64,000 nt of DNA from CALLPQ01 sp038531745 (GTDB lineage: Bacteria > Pseudomonadota > Alphaproteobacteria > Caulobacterales > Parvularculaceae). Shown here piece after piece: positions 1-10,351 of this stretch. A model generated the notes under the pieces. The model saw only the letters and a list, made by a program, of their open reading frames with translations. It did not search any database and was not told the DNA's origin. Both the position numbers and the translations under genes were made by a program. How positions within the stretch are numbered: the stretch's first letter is position 1; each line of letters starts with the position of its first letter. The stretch covers positions 1 through 64,000 of the forward strand of contig JBCBBJ010000001.1 in the NCBI GenBank assembly GCA_038531745.1. The letters are read 5' to 3'.

Positions 1-1
1 A

Positions 2-3000
2 GACATGCAAGTTGCGGGCGACCTGACCCCCGGGACGATGGGTCAGGACAATGACGTTGATGGCGACACGATTACCGTCACGCGCTTTGAGGTGAACGGG
101 ATGACAGTCATTGTCGATCCCATGATGGGCGGATCGGTCACGCTGATGGAAGGCACGCTGTCAGTGAATGCTGATGGGTCGTTCACTTTTGATCCAGCGG
201 AAAACTTCAACGGATCAGTCCCCACCGTCACCTATACAATAACCGATGGTCAAGCCACAGATCGTTCGACGTTGAATATCAACATCACGCCGTTGAATGA
301 CGCCCCTGTGGCTGATAACGATATGGTCACCGATGCGGTCACGAACATGCCTGTAACGGTCAGTGTTCTGTTTAATGACAATGATGTGGATAGCATGCTT
401 GACCCAGCATCCATCCAGATTGTTGGGACCATGAACCCGGGCGAAAGCCTGTTTGTACCGGATGAGGGAACATGGATTGTTGACACCACCAACGGTACCA
501 TCCGCTTTGTACCGGTAATGGATTTCACCAGCGATCCCACGCCGATTGAATATACCGTAAATGATGTTGATGGCGACACGTCAAACCGCGCCACGGTGAC
601 GATTGATTATGCCATCCAGGCGCCGACCGCCGACAATGATTTAGTACAGGGCGCCAATCGTCCGAGCCCGACCGATCCGTTCCCGGCGGTGATGATTGAT
701 GTGCTGGACGGGGATAGTGACCCTGACGGGTCGCTTGATGCCACATCGGTGCAGATTACCTCGGTACCGCCTGGTGCCACCCTGTCGCCCGATGGACGGA
801 CCTTGACGGTGCCCGATGAGGGGACCTGGATGGTTGATCCCATGACAGGGGAGATTACCTTTACCCCCGTTGTCGCCCTGACCGATGACCCCACACCGAT
901 CCGCTACACCGTTGCCGATAATGACGGCAATGTCTCCAACGAGGCGGAGGTGCGTACGGACTATCCGCCATTTGCGCCAATAGTGCAGGATGACACGGTC
1001 TCTGGCCTGATGCTGGGCGACTCTGTTACCATCAATGTTCTGAATAATGACGTTGCGGACGCGCCAATTGATGAGACTTCGGTTTTGATCGATGATCCCA
1101 ATGGCGGCGCATCGGTGACGAGCCTTGTCATACCGAACCAGGGTACGTGGTCCGTCGACCCCATGACGGGCGCCATCACCTTTATGCCTGAAATGGGTTT
1201 TGAGGGTGATCCCGATCCAATCACTTATACTGTTGCTGATGCCAATGGCGACCGTTCCGGTCCTGGTGTGGTGACGGCTGACTACATCGTCCCACCGGTT
1301 CTCGATCTCAATGATGATGGCACAACCGCAGACCGCGATTTTACCGCTACCTTTACCGAGGGTGATAGCGGCGTTGCGATTGCTGACACCGATTTGAGCA
1401 TCAATGATGCCGATGACACGGTGATGCAAACCGCCACCGTGACGCTAACTAATCCCATGGCCGGTGACGCGCTTCTTGTGGGCGGGTCCGCCAACGCCAT
1501 GGGCGCGGTGAATGGTATTACCTACACCCTTACCGAAACAGCTGGCGCAATTACGGTGTCCTTCACAGGCCCGGCAAGTATTGCCAATTTCGAAGCCGCC
1601 ATTGCAGCCATCACGTTTACCAATGACAGTCAGACCCCTGACGAAACGCAGCGTGTGATCACCGCTGTGGTGAATGATGGCGAGGCAAACTCCAATACTG
1701 CCACAACGCTCATTGATGTTGTCGCGGTGAATGATCCCCCCGTGGCAATGCCAAATGACGTCTCCACTATGGAAGATGTAGACGCCACGGGCAATGTGCT
1801 CGGCAATGATATGGACCTTGACGGGGATATGCTTGTCGTTGCCGCGGCTAGCGTCGATATCAATGGCGACGGCATGGACCAGACGCTGATGCTGGGGATG
1901 GAGACATTGCTGAGCGATAATAACGGCGATCCCATTGGCACCATCACGCTGAATGCAGACGGGTCATTTGTGTTTGATCCGGCGTTGAATTTTAATGGCG
2001 TAGTGCCAACAATCTCTTACACCGCAAGCGATAATAATGGCGGTACGGACGATTCGGTGTTGAATATCGAGGTGCGGTCAACCAATGACGATCCGGTTGC
2101 CGAAAATGACGTCGTACCGGTGATTGAGGATATGCTGGCCACAGGCAATGTGCTTGGTAATGACAGCGATCCCGATGGCGATACGCTCACTGTTGTCTCC
2201 GCCGACGTTGATGTTGATGGCGACGGTGTTGCCGAACCCCTGACCTTGGGCATGGCAACGCAAATAAACGATATGAATGGCGATCCCATTGGGATGCTGA
2301 CCCTGAATACCGATGGGTCATTCGAATTCATGCCAGCGCCAGATTATGATGGGGCCATTCCGGCAGTTTCCTATGTGATCAATGACCCGTTCATGGCGAG
2401 CGATGATGCTATGCTGATCCTGGGGCCAGTCTCACCGCGGAACGATCGCCCGGTCGCTATGGACGACGCGGTTACCGGTGCCACCACCAATATGGCGGTG
2501 ACGGTCAATGTTCTGTCTAATGATAATGATGTTGATGATGGGCTTGACCCGCAGTCAATCCAGATCCTCGGGACCATGAATGCTGGTGACAGTCTTTTCG
2601 TGCCGGACCAAGGAACCTGGTCGGTGGATACGGTCAATGGCCGGATCATCTTTACGCCTCTACCGGGTTTCACCGCTGACCCCGATCCCATCCGCTATGT
2701 GGTGAGTGATATTGGTGGTCTCGTCAGCAATGATGCCACGGTCACCATCGACTATGCGGTACAAGCGCCGACGGCTGATAATGAGTCTGTTCTCGGTGAG
2801 GATCGCCCGTCGCCAACGGATCCGTTCCCGGCGGTCATGATTGATGTGCTGGATGGCGATAGCGACCCAGATGGGGCAATCGATCCAACCTCTGTGCGGA
2901 TTACGTCTATTCCCGCCGGGGCGAGCCTGTCACCGGACGGTCGGACACTGACGGTCCCCAATGAGGGGACATGGATGGTTGATCCCATAAGCGGGGAGAT

Positions 3001-6000
3001 CACCTTTACCCCCAACGCTGCGCTCACAGGCGATCCGACACCAATCCGGTATACCGTGGCTGATAATGACGGCAATGTTTCTAATGAAGCTGAGGTGCGG
3101 ACAGACTATCCACCATTCGGTCCCGTCGTTCAGGACGATAGTGCAACCGGGCTTGCCGTCGGCGCACCGGTCACCATTGATGTACTGAATAATGACGTTG
3201 CGGACTCAGCCCTTGATCGTACCTCGGTATTGATTGATGACCCCAATGGCGGCCCAGGCGTAACAACGCTTACGGTACCCAATGAAGGCACATGGATGGT
3301 TGATCCCATGTCGGGCGCCATCACCTTCATGCCCGCTTCCGGTTTTGCTGGCGATCCAACGCCGATCACCTATACCGTGGCTGATCAGGATGGGGACCGC
3401 TCAGGGCCGGGTGTTGTCACGGCTGACTACATCGTACCGCCCGTGCTTGACCTCAATGATGATGGCACAACCGCCGATCGCGATTTTACTGCAACCTTTG
3501 TGGAAGATGGCGGTGCTGTTTCTATCACCGATATTGACGCGAGTGTTAGCGACGCGGACGATACCCTGCTCCAGTCGGGCACGGTGACCCTGACCAACCC
3601 CATGGCGGGGGACAGTCTGTTGGTTGACGGATCATCGGCCACAAGCGGTTCGGTCAATGGGATCGGGTATGTTGTCACGGATAATGGTACCGATATTGTG
3701 GTGACCTTTACCGGTCCTGCAACCCTCGCGGACTATGCGGCGGTCCTTGGGGCGGTCAGCTTTACCAATGCTAGCGACACGCCGGACACAACAACACGTG
3801 TCCTCACCTCCGTCGTCAATGATGGCGAAGCGGCATCCAATGTGGCCACAACGAATATTGTTATTCAGCCCACCAATGATGCGCCTATTGCGGACAATGA
3901 TGTGTTCTCCACATTGGAGGACACTCCTGTCAACGGCTCTATTGTCACCAATGATAGCGATCCCGAAGGCGACACCATCACAGTGCAAAGCGCCGAAGTT
4001 GATATCGATGGCGATGGTATTGCCGATAGCTTGATGCTCGACATGGCGACAACCCTGTTTGGTACCGACGGCAATCCGGTGGGCGATCTGACGCTCAATA
4101 CCGACGGCTCGTTTGTCTTCACACCGGTGGCAAACTTTAACGGGTCAATGCCAACCGTGACCTACACCGCAACGGACGGCAATGGCGGGTCAGACCTCGC
4201 CACACTGGACATCACAGTCCGCGCTGAGAACGACGCACCTGACGCGCAGATGGATGTTGTTCCAGTGGCGGAAGATATGCCGGTGAATGGCACGGTGCTC
4301 GGTAACGATTCCGATCCCGAAAATGATCCGATTTCGGTGACCAATGCGACGCTTGATCTTGATGGTAACGGGACGCAGGATCCGTTGACCCTCGGCACGC
4401 CATCGTCGATCATCGACGCGATGGGCAACCCGATCGGGGAAATCACACTCAACAGTGATGGAACCTTCACCTTTGATCCGGCGCCGAACTATACCGGTCC
4501 CGTGCCCGTGGTCACTTACACAATTGGCGATACCTTCGGTGCCATCGATGTGACGACGCTGGAACTTGGCCCCGTGATGCCGGTTAATGATCGCCCAGAT
4601 TCCATGCAGATACCGGCGCAGTCCAATGTTGACGGCGAAACAATTACACCGCTCGACGTGTCGGTCTTCTTTGGTGATGTTGATGGCGATATGCTCACCT
4701 TCGCGGCAACGGGCCTGCCAACCGGGTTGATGCTTGACCCCGTGACGGGACTGGTGACGGGTATGATTGATCCGTCCGCATCCGCCAATGGGCCCTATGT
4801 CGTGACAATCACGGCGCAGGATCCGTCCGGGCAAATGGTCAACAGCACATTCGTATGGTCGGTGGACAACACGCTGCCCACCGCCAATGATGACGGTACT
4901 GTCGCCGTGGCAGAGGACATGGATCAAACCATAACGCCGCTCAGCAATGATACTGATCCCGATGGCGATGTGCTGACCATCACCCAAATTGCCGGTATGG
5001 CGGTTATGCCGGGGGATACAGTAACGCTCCCGTCCGGTGCCATGGTAACCTTACAGCCTGGCGGTACACTGACCTTCTCGCCGGCGAGCAATCAAACCGG
5101 CGCTGACAGCTTTACCTATCAGATCACTGATGCGGAGGGGGCAACCTCTACCGCGACGGTAAGCATCGATATTGGTGCCACCAATGATGCGCCTACGGCC
5201 AGCGGCACCTTGCCCGCTGAAATGGTTGTGGACGGCGAGATGATTGCGCCTCTCAATCCGGGTCCGCTCTTTTCTGATATTGACGGCGATGATCTGTCTT
5301 TCAGTGCCACTGGCTTGCCAGAAGGTCTGATGATTGATCCCAATACCGGTGAAATCACGGGCACAATTGATCCGTCTGCGTCGGTTGGTGGCCCCAATAG
5401 TGACGGGGTTTACACCGTTGTGATCACGGCGAGCGATCCAAACGGTGAAACGGCAATGGTGACAACAACCATTAGTGCAACGAACCCTGCGCCAATGGTC
5501 ACCCCGGCCGATGCCGTTGATGTCGTAGACAATACACCCATCGTCATTCCGGCGGGGGAGAATTTCACCGACCCCGATGGGGATATGCTGACATTCTCCT
5601 CACCCGATCTGCCGCCATGGCTGATGATTGATCCGGTGACGGGGACATTGTCGGGAACGCCGCCCATGGATGCGTCCAGCATTGGCCCGATCAGCGTCAC
5701 CGTTATCGCCGATGATGGCGAGGGTGGAACCGTCGAACAGGTCATCGAAATTATACCGGTGAACCCGGCACCCGAAGTCATGCCATTGCCGGACAGGGCC
5801 AATGAGGATGGGGAAACGATCGCACCCGTTGATCTGTCCACGGCGTTTACCGACCCCGATGGCGATGATCTAACCTTTACCGTTACAGGCTTGCCGGCCG
5901 GTTTGATGGTCGATCCGGCCACGGGTGTTGTGACCGGGACGCTTGATAATTCTGCATCGCAGATGGGGCCCTATGTGATCACCGTAACCGCCACCGATAG

Positions 6001-8575
6001 TGACGGCGCCACGGTTGTGGATAGCTTTATCTGGACCGTGACGAATATCGAACCAACGCTGACGGATCAAATTCCGAACCAGTCGACCAGTGATGGGGAT
6101 GACGTGACGCTCGATGTGTCGCCATTCTTTAATGATGGCGATGCCGACGGAGTTGTATTCAGTGCCGAGGGCTTGCCGCCCGGCTTGATGATTGATCCGG
6201 TCACCGGTGTGATCGACGGCACCCTGCCGCAGGATGCGTCCATGGACGAGCCCTTTGTTGTCACCGTCACAGTTGATGACGGGGAGGGGGGCAGCGCCAC
6301 CGACAGCTTCCTCATCTCGGTGAATAATCCGAACCCCGGTCTGGTGGAACAATTGCCCAATGTTGATCTGGTGGATGGGCAAACCATTGCGCCGATTGAT
6401 GTGTCGGACAATTTTTCCGATCCCGACAATGATCCCCTGTTCTTTGTGGCCGAAGGCTTGCCGCCAGGGCTGATGATTGATCGCAATACGGGCGAAATTA
6501 CCGGGACGCTGGACACAAGCGCCTCGCAGGATGGTCCTTATACGGTCATCGTCACGGCCTCTGACGGGTTGAGCGAGAGCAGTGATGCCTTCGTGATCAA
6601 TGTGACCAACCCGGCACCGGAAATCGCTGAAACACTGCCAAACCGTCTGAATGTTGATGGGGATGGCGTAACCGTTTCGGTTGCCGGCGCGTTTGATGAT
6701 CCCGATGGGGATGATCTGACCTTTGATGTGGCGGGTTTGCCGCCCGGTCTCATGGTTGACCCCGATACCGGCATCATCAGCGGGGACCTTGCGCCCGATG
6801 CGTCCAATGGTGGGCCCTATGTTGTCACGGTCACCGCGACCGACGCCGACGGCGAGAGCACGGTAACCTCTTTCATCTGGACGGTGGAAAATGTACCGCC
6901 CCAAGCGGTTGAGCCGGTCACCCCGGTGACCGTTTCTGACGGTGAGATGGTTGCGATCCCCACCGGGTCCCTCTTCAACGATCCCGATAATGATCCGCTG
7001 ACCTTTACCGCTACGGGCTTGCCCCCTGGCTTGATGATTGATCCGGTGACGGGTGTTATCTCTGGCACGGTCGACCCCTCGGCCAGCCTTGATGGGCCCT
7101 ATAATCCGGTAATCATCGTGACCGACACGGGCGGGCAAAGCGTTTCTGTTGTGCTGCCCATTGATGTGGTCAACCCGGCGCCCGTAGCGAGCGACGACGC
7201 GCTGACAACGCCCGAAGACCAACCGGTGACATTCGATCCGCGGGTCAATGATCTTGACCCTGACGGTGACCCGTTGATGGTCACCGCAATCAATGGCGTT
7301 CCGCTGATAGAAGGCGAGACTGTCGACTTGCCGCAAGGTGGTAGCGTTACGCTGAACCCTGACGGGACGCTGACCTTTACGCCGGCCCCTGACAGCAATG
7401 GCCTTGTCACCTTCACCTACACAGTTAGTGATGGTCAGGGCGGTGAGAGTACTACAAGTGTCGCGATTGATGTGACACCGGTTCAGGATCCACCCGTTGT
7501 CATCGGCGACTTGCCTGACCGCACCAATGATGAAGGTGACGTGGTCGGGGTGACCATCGCCGATGCCTTTAGCGATCCCGATGGCGATCCTCTCCTGTTT
7601 AGTGTGGAAGGGTTGCCGCCCGGCCTGATGATCGATCCGGTCACTGGCACCATTACCGGTACGCTCGCCCCGGGCGCCTCCATTGATGGTCCCTACACGG
7701 TAACTATCATCGCCACTGATCCTGCGGGTAACCGCGTATCCTTAGACTTTAGCTGGGATGTTGAAGCCAGCAATGCCGATATCAACGCTCTGTTGGGCGA
7801 CAACGGGTTCCCGGCTGATGCCCCCGGTGCTGGCCGTGAGCCGGCAGGTGAAAACAATCAGACCTTTAATGGTCTCGGCGGTATCGCCGCCGAAGGGATT
7901 GTCACCAAGACCGCAAATGATGTGAACGGTCTGGGCGGGGTCAAATCCGTTGGTGCCAAGACCGCCGTTCTTGATGCAGTGAATGGTGCCGATGGCTTGA
8001 ATGGTGCGTCAACAATTGGCGAAGGCGCAACACGGCCCCAGGATTTTGAGAAAAATCGTCTCGATACCACCAATGATCGGTTTGCGCGCGCTGGCGATCA
8101 CTATCAGGTTGTGGGGGCCGAAGGGTTCTCCTCACGCCTCGATGTTTCTGGCACACAAAGCGATGATCCAACTACGGATGTTGGTCAATTCATCGTCGAT
8201 ACTTTTATCCGGGACCGTGTGTTGTATGTGGAAGCGTATGACAATATCGACCGGGAAAACTCTACCGGGTTCCGGGAATTTGTGGCCACGCTTGGCGATG
8301 GCCGCGCCTTGCCCGACTGGATCTCCTATGATGATGACGGTGTCTTTATCGTTGATCGGCCGGCCGATATCGAAACGATCACGCTCAAAATCACCGGTAT
8401 TCGCGAGGATGGCCGCTATCTGACCCGGTATGTCCAAATCGATACACCCACCGGTGAGATGCGCGATCTGGACTTTGCCCGGGAGAATTTCGGAAAAAGC
8501 TTCTCCGCCACCATCGCGCTTGCCGATAGCGGCGAAACTGATGAGGCCGTGAGAAAAATTCTCAGAAATCAGTAA
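2..8575 (+). CDS. Giant cadherin/Ig-like repeat surface protein (5' end outside window)
   Basis: The reading frame is open from the window edge, so the true start and any signal lie upstream; at least 2857 residues are visible. The protein is built almost entirely of Asp/Gly/Thr-rich beta-sandwich repeats. Residues ~1-1525 are cadherin-like 'tandem-95' modules (NDAPVADND, GNVLGNDSDPDGD, FTFDPAENFNG) grouped in two 715-residue blocks. Residues ~1528-2590 carry nine putative-Ig (He_PIG/CADG) units of the form GLPPGLMIDPxTGxIxGTL with two tandem-95 units between them. The last ~260 residues (from about 7775) are not repetitive and may hold the export signal. DPDGD and DxDxD runs suggest calcium binding. 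No RTX nonapeptides or sortase motif are seen. It lies 76 bases ahead of a TolC/HlyD/M50 gene set and is probably its cargo. Role inferred: adhesin or matrix protein. Confidence 0.85.
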   Translation, partial: DMQVAGDLTPGTMGQDNDVDGDTITVTRFEVNGMTVIVDPMMGGSVTLMEGTLSVNADGSFTFDPAENFNGSVPTVTYTITDGQATDRSTLNINITPLNDAPVADNDMVTDAVTNMPVTVSVLFNDNDVDSMLDPASIQIVGTMNPGESLFVPDEGTWIVDTTNGTIRFVPVMDFTSDPTPIEYTVNDVDGDTSNRATVTIDYAIQAPTADNDLVQGANRPSPTDPFPAVMIDVLDGDSDPDGSLDATSVQITSVPPGATLSPDGRTLTVPDEGTWMVDPMTGEITFTPVVALTDDPTPIRYTVADNDGNVSNEAEVRTDYPPFAPIVQDDTVSGLMLGDSVTINVLNNDVADAPIDETSVLIDDPNGGASVTSLVIPNQGTWSVDPMTGAITFMPEMGFEGDPDPITYTVADANGDRSGPGVVTADYIVPPVLDLNDDGTTADRDFTATFTEGDSGVAIADTDLSINDADDTVMQTATVTLTNPMAGDALLVGGSANAMGAVNGITYTLTETAGAITVSFTGPASIANFEAAIAAITFTNDSQTPDETQRVITAVVNDGEANSNTATTLIDVVAVNDPPVAMPNDVSTMEDVDATGNVLGNDMDLDGDMLVVAAASVDINGDGMDQTLMLGMETLLSDNNGDPIGTITLNADGSFVFDPALNFNGVVPTISYTASDNNGGTDDSVLNIEVRSTNDDPVAENDVVPVIEDMLATGNVLGNDSDPDGDTLTVVSADVDVDGDGVAEPLTLGMATQINDMNGDPIGMLTLNTDGSFEFMPAPDYDGAIPAVSYVINDPFMASDDAMLILGPVSPRNDRPVAMDDAVTGATTNMAVTVNVLSNDNDVDDGLDPQSIQILGTMNAGDSLFVPDQGTWSVDTVNGRIIFTPLPGFTADPDPIRYVVSDIGGLVSNDATVTIDYAVQAPTADNESVLGEDRPSPTDPFPAVMIDVLDGDSDPDGAIDPTSVRITSIPAGASLSPDGRTLTVPNEGTWMVDPISGEITFTPNAALTGDPTPIRYTVADNDGNVSNEAEVRTDYPPFGPVVQDDSATGLAVGAPVTIDVLNNDVADSALDRTSVLIDDPNGGPGVTTLTVPNEGTWMVDPMSGAITFMPASGFAGDPTPITYTVADQDGDRSGPGVVTADYIVPPVLDLNDDGTTADRDFTATFVEDGGAVSITDIDASVSDADDTLLQSGTVTLTNPMAGDSLLVDGSSATSGSVNGIGYVVTDNGTDIVVTFTGPATLADYAAVLGAVSFTNASDTPDTTTRVLTSVVNDGEAASNVATTNIVIQPTNDAPIADNDVFSTLEDTPVNGSIVTNDSDPEGDTITVQSAEVDIDGDGIADSLMLDMATTLFGTDGNPVGDLTLNTDGSFVFTPVANFNGSMPTVTYTATDGNGGSDLATLDITVRAENDAPDAQMDVVPVAEDMPVNGTVLGNDSDPENDPISVTNATLDLDGNGTQDPLTLGTPSSIIDAMGNPIGEITLNSDGTFTFDPAPNYTGPVPVVTYTIGDTFGAIDVTTLELGPVMPVNDRPDSMQIPAQSNVDGETITPLDVSVFFGDVDGDMLTFAATGLPTGLMLDPVTGLVTGMIDPSASANGPYVVTITAQDPSGQMVNSTFVWSVDNTLPTANDDGTVAVAEDMDQTITPLSNDTDPDGDVLTITQIAGMAVMPGDTVTLPSGAMVTLQPGGTLTFSPASNQTGADSFTYQITDAEGATSTATVSIDIGATNDAPTASGTLPAEMVVDGEMIAPLNPGPLFSDIDGDDLSFSATGLPEGLMIDPNTGEITGTIDPSASVGGPNSDGVYTVVITASDPNGETAMVTTTISATNPAPMVTPADAVDVVDNTPIVIPAGENFTDPDGDMLTFSSPDLPPWLMIDPVTGTLSGTPPMDASSIGPISVTVIADDGEGGTVEQVIEIIPVNPAPEVMPLPDRANEDGETIAPVDLSTAFTDPDGDDLTFTVTGLPAGLMVDPATGVVTGTLDNSASQMGPYVITVTATDSDGATVVDSFIWTVTNIEPTLTDQIPNQSTSDGDDVTLDVSPFFNDGDADGVVFSAEGLPPGLMIDPVTGVIDGTLPQDASMDEPFVVTVTVDDGEGGSATDSFLISVNNPNPGLVEQLPNVDLVDGQTIAPIDVSDNFSDPDNDPLFFVAEGLPPGLMIDRNTGEITGTLDTSASQDGPYTVIVTASDGLSESSDAFVINVTNPAPEIAETLPNRLNVDGDGVTVSVAGAFDDPDGDDLTFDVAGLPPGLMVDPDTGIISGDLAPDASNGGPYVVTVTATDADGESTVTSFIWTVENVPPQAVEPVTPVTVSDGEMVAIPTGSLFNDPDNDPLTFTATGLPPGLMIDPVTGVISGTVDPSASLDGPYNPVIIVTDTGGQSVSVVLPIDVVNPAPVASDDALTTPEDQPVTFDPRVNDLDPDGDPLMVTAINGVPLIEGETVDLPQGGSVTLNPDGTLTFTPAPDSNGLVTFTYTVSDGQGGESTTSVAIDVTPVQDPPVVIGDLPDRTNDEGDVVGVTIADAFSDPDGDPLLFSVEGLPPGLMIDPVTGTITGTLAPGASIDGPYTVTIIATDPAGNRVSLDFSWDVEASNADINALLGDNGFPADAPGAGREPAGENNQTFNGLGGIAAEGIVTKTANDVNGLGGVKSVGAKTAVLDAVNGADGLNGASTIGEGATRPQDFEKNRLDTTNDRFARAGDHYQVVGAEGFSSRLDVSGTQSDDPTTDVGQFIVDTFIRDRVLYVEAYDNIDRENSTGFREFVATLGDGRALPDWISYDDDGVFIVDRPADIETITLKITGIREDGRYLTRYVQIDTPTGEMRDLDFARENFGKSFSATIALADSGETDEAVRKILRNQ
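296..2440 (+). repeat. 2145-bp supramodule, copy 1
   Basis: First copy of a 715-codon block inside the giant surface gene. It starts at the codons for NDAPVADND and contains several cadherin-like modules. Matching landmarks lie exactly 2145 bases downstream: 'aat' of ND at 296 and 2441, and 'aatgatgatgg' at 1310 and 3455. The two copies differ by many substitutions but keep the same length and order. Confidence 0.85.
2441..4585 (+). repeat. 2145-bp supramodule, copy 2
   Basis: Second copy of the 715-codon block. It starts at NDRPVAMDD and ends exactly where the next NDRPD begins at 4586, which opens the Ig-type array. Copy number in the window is two; further copies could lie upstream of the window. 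Confidence 0.85.
4586..7773 (+). repeat. Array of nine putative-Ig (He_PIG/CADG-like) repeats
   Basis: Nine units of roughly 85-100 codons, each with a core of the type GLPxGLMIDPxTGxIxGT followed by ASxxGPYxVTVTATD. Two tandem-95 cadherin-like units interrupt the array, at about 4880-5190 and 7185-7490. The third unit deviates (DLPPWLMIDP). The DNA is repetitive but diverged, which argues for old duplication rather than recent expansion. Confidence 0.8.
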
Positions 8576-8651
8576 CCAACACAAGGTTTAGGTAAGAAAA
8601 TAGAAACTACGCGTTGTCTATGATCGAGACAATAAAACAAGGGCAGTAACC

Positions 8652-10250
8652 ATGCGTAAACTTTTACTCACAGCGGCGATCCCCCTGTTTTTGGCAGGTT
8701 GCGCGGTCACCCCAACGCCATTTGGTCAGGCTGAGATTGATGCCCAGGCCGACGATCGCGTGGCAAGCTATCTTGCTGATCAAGAAGCAATAACGAGGCC
8801 AATTTCGCTGTACGAAGCCATGGCCCGGGCCGTCAAATACAATCTTGATTTCAAGGTTGAATTGATGGAACAGGCGCTTCGCTCCAAGGAATTGAACCTG
8901 ACGCGATATGATCTGTTACCGGAAGTTATTGCGGGGGCTGGCTATGCCGGGCGGAGTAATTTTAGTGGCGCCAGCTCAAGTCAGCTGCTGGGCCCGCGCG
9001 AAGTTGGGGCGCAGTCGCTGGTTTCTTCCACATCATCCGAACGCGATGTTTTCAACAGCGATATCAATCTAAGCTGGGACATTCTTGATTTCGGCCTGTC
9101 CTATGTGCGGGCAAAACAGGCCGCTGACGAGGTTTTGATTGCCAGTGAGCGCAAGCGCACGGTGATGAACCGCATCATCGAAGATGTGCGCACAGCCTAT
9201 TGGCGCGCGGTCAGCGCCGAAAGGCTGATCCAGCGGCTGGGCCGGTTGGAAGACGATATCGAAGGCGTTCTGTCGGCATCAGAAGCGGCGTATAAAGAAC
9301 GTAAAACCGCGCCGTTGTCGTCCCTGACCTATCAGCGCGAATTGCTGACGATCAAGGAAGAAATCCAAAACCTGCAAGAAGAGCTTGCGGTGGCAAAACA
9401 GCAGCTCGCCGCCTTGATCAATATTGATCCCGGTATCGATTATGAACTCGTTATGCCGGACCGCGGCACAACCAGCGTTGATTTCGATACGGACCCGCAA
9501 AAGGTTGTGCAAACAGCGCTTCGCTATCGTCCGGAATTGCGGGAGGTGTCCTACCGCCAGCGCATCAACGATAAAGAAGAAACGGCGGCGCTACTTGATT
9601 TGTTGCCATCCCTTCGCGCCTATGGAGGTTTTAACTACGATTCCAATGATTTTCTTTTTAACAACAATTGGGCCGGCTGGGGGGCACGGGCGAGTTGGAA
9701 CCTGGTGGAGGCGTTTCGCTATCCCGCGCGCAAGGCAACCGTTCAGGCGCAAGGCGATCTGTTACGCCAGCGTGAATTGGCGCTCACCATGGCCGTTGTG
9801 ACACAAGTCCATGTGAGCTTGACCCGCTTTGAATTGGCCAAACGCCGCGTTGACACGATTAGCCGGTTCCATGACGTGCAAGGGGAAATCCTTGAGCAGA
9901 TCAGTGCCGGCTTCGATACCAAGCGAATCTCCAAACAGACCTTTATCCGTGAGCAGATGAACAAGCTGGTGGCTGAGGCAAAATATGATATTGCCGTTGC
10001 CGGTTTGCAAAATGCTTTCGCCAATGTTCATGCTTCCATGGGGTTGAACCCTTTCGGCAATGACGTCACTGGCGAGGAAAGCGTGGTTGAACTGGCGGGC
10101 AAACTGCAAGCCCACTGGCAACGGCGCGGCGATAATCTCGCCAGTGTTTCCAACAACACAGAAAAGGCAGCCGACACTGCCAGTACTAGTGACACCAATA
10201 CGTCTACCGATGCAGACGCGGTTACAATTGCGGCAGCAGCGGCGGAGTAG
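8652..10250 (+). CDS. TolC-family outer-membrane efflux lipoprotein
   Basis: Codes for 532 residues. A lipoprotein signal ends in LFLAGC with the acylated Cys at 17. The rest has the long alpha-helical, coiled-coil build of TolC/OMF proteins: two related halves rich in A/E/Q/L heptads, and the short beta segments 'SWDILDFGLSY' and 'ASWNLVEAFRYP' at equivalent places in each half. The C-terminal ~50 residues are Ala/Thr/Asp-rich and probably disordered. It follows the giant surface gene by 76 bases and precedes three HlyD-type genes, so it most likely provides the outer-membrane channel of a dedicated exporter. OMF proteins are trimers; the assignment to this substrate is inferred from gene order. 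Confidence 0.9.
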   Translation: MRKLLLTAAIPLFLAGCAVTPTPFGQAEIDAQADDRVASYLADQEAITRPISLYEAMARAVKYNLDFKVELMEQALRSKELNLTRYDLLPEVIAGAGYAGRSNFSGASSSQLLGPREVGAQSLVSSTSSERDVFNSDINLSWDILDFGLSYVRAKQAADEVLIASERKRTVMNRIIEDVRTAYWRAVSAERLIQRLGRLEDDIEGVLSASEAAYKERKTAPLSSLTYQRELLTIKEEIQNLQEELAVAKQQLAALINIDPGIDYELVMPDRGTTSVDFDTDPQKVVQTALRYRPELREVSYRQRINDKEETAALLDLLPSLRAYGGFNYDSNDFLFNNNWAGWGARASWNLVEAFRYPARKATVQAQGDLLRQRELALTMAVVTQVHVSLTRFELAKRRVDTISRFHDVQGEILEQISAGFDTKRISKQTFIREQMNKLVAEAKYDIAVAGLQNAFANVHASMGLNPFGNDVTGEESVVELAGKLQAHWQRRGDNLASVSNNTEKAADTASTSDTNTSTDADAVTIAAAAAE

Positions 10251-10351
10251 CGAAACGGACCCGTGTTCAGAGTTGATCACGGGCCCAGCCAAGGGGCGGG
10301 CATTTGTTCACGTGGCTTGACGCGGCAAGTCACCTCGGAAAGACCAATATC

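Noticed and set aside
5870..7336. Long antisense open frame (488 codons) and many others opposite the giant gene
   Set aside because: They mirror the repeat periodicity and skewed codon use of the plus-strand gene, lack ribosome sites and encode no recognisable domain.
4586..7773. Regularly spaced repeats that might suggest a CRISPR array
   Set aside because: The units are ~270-300 bases, in one reading frame and encode Ig-like domains; no short identical repeats with unique spacers.
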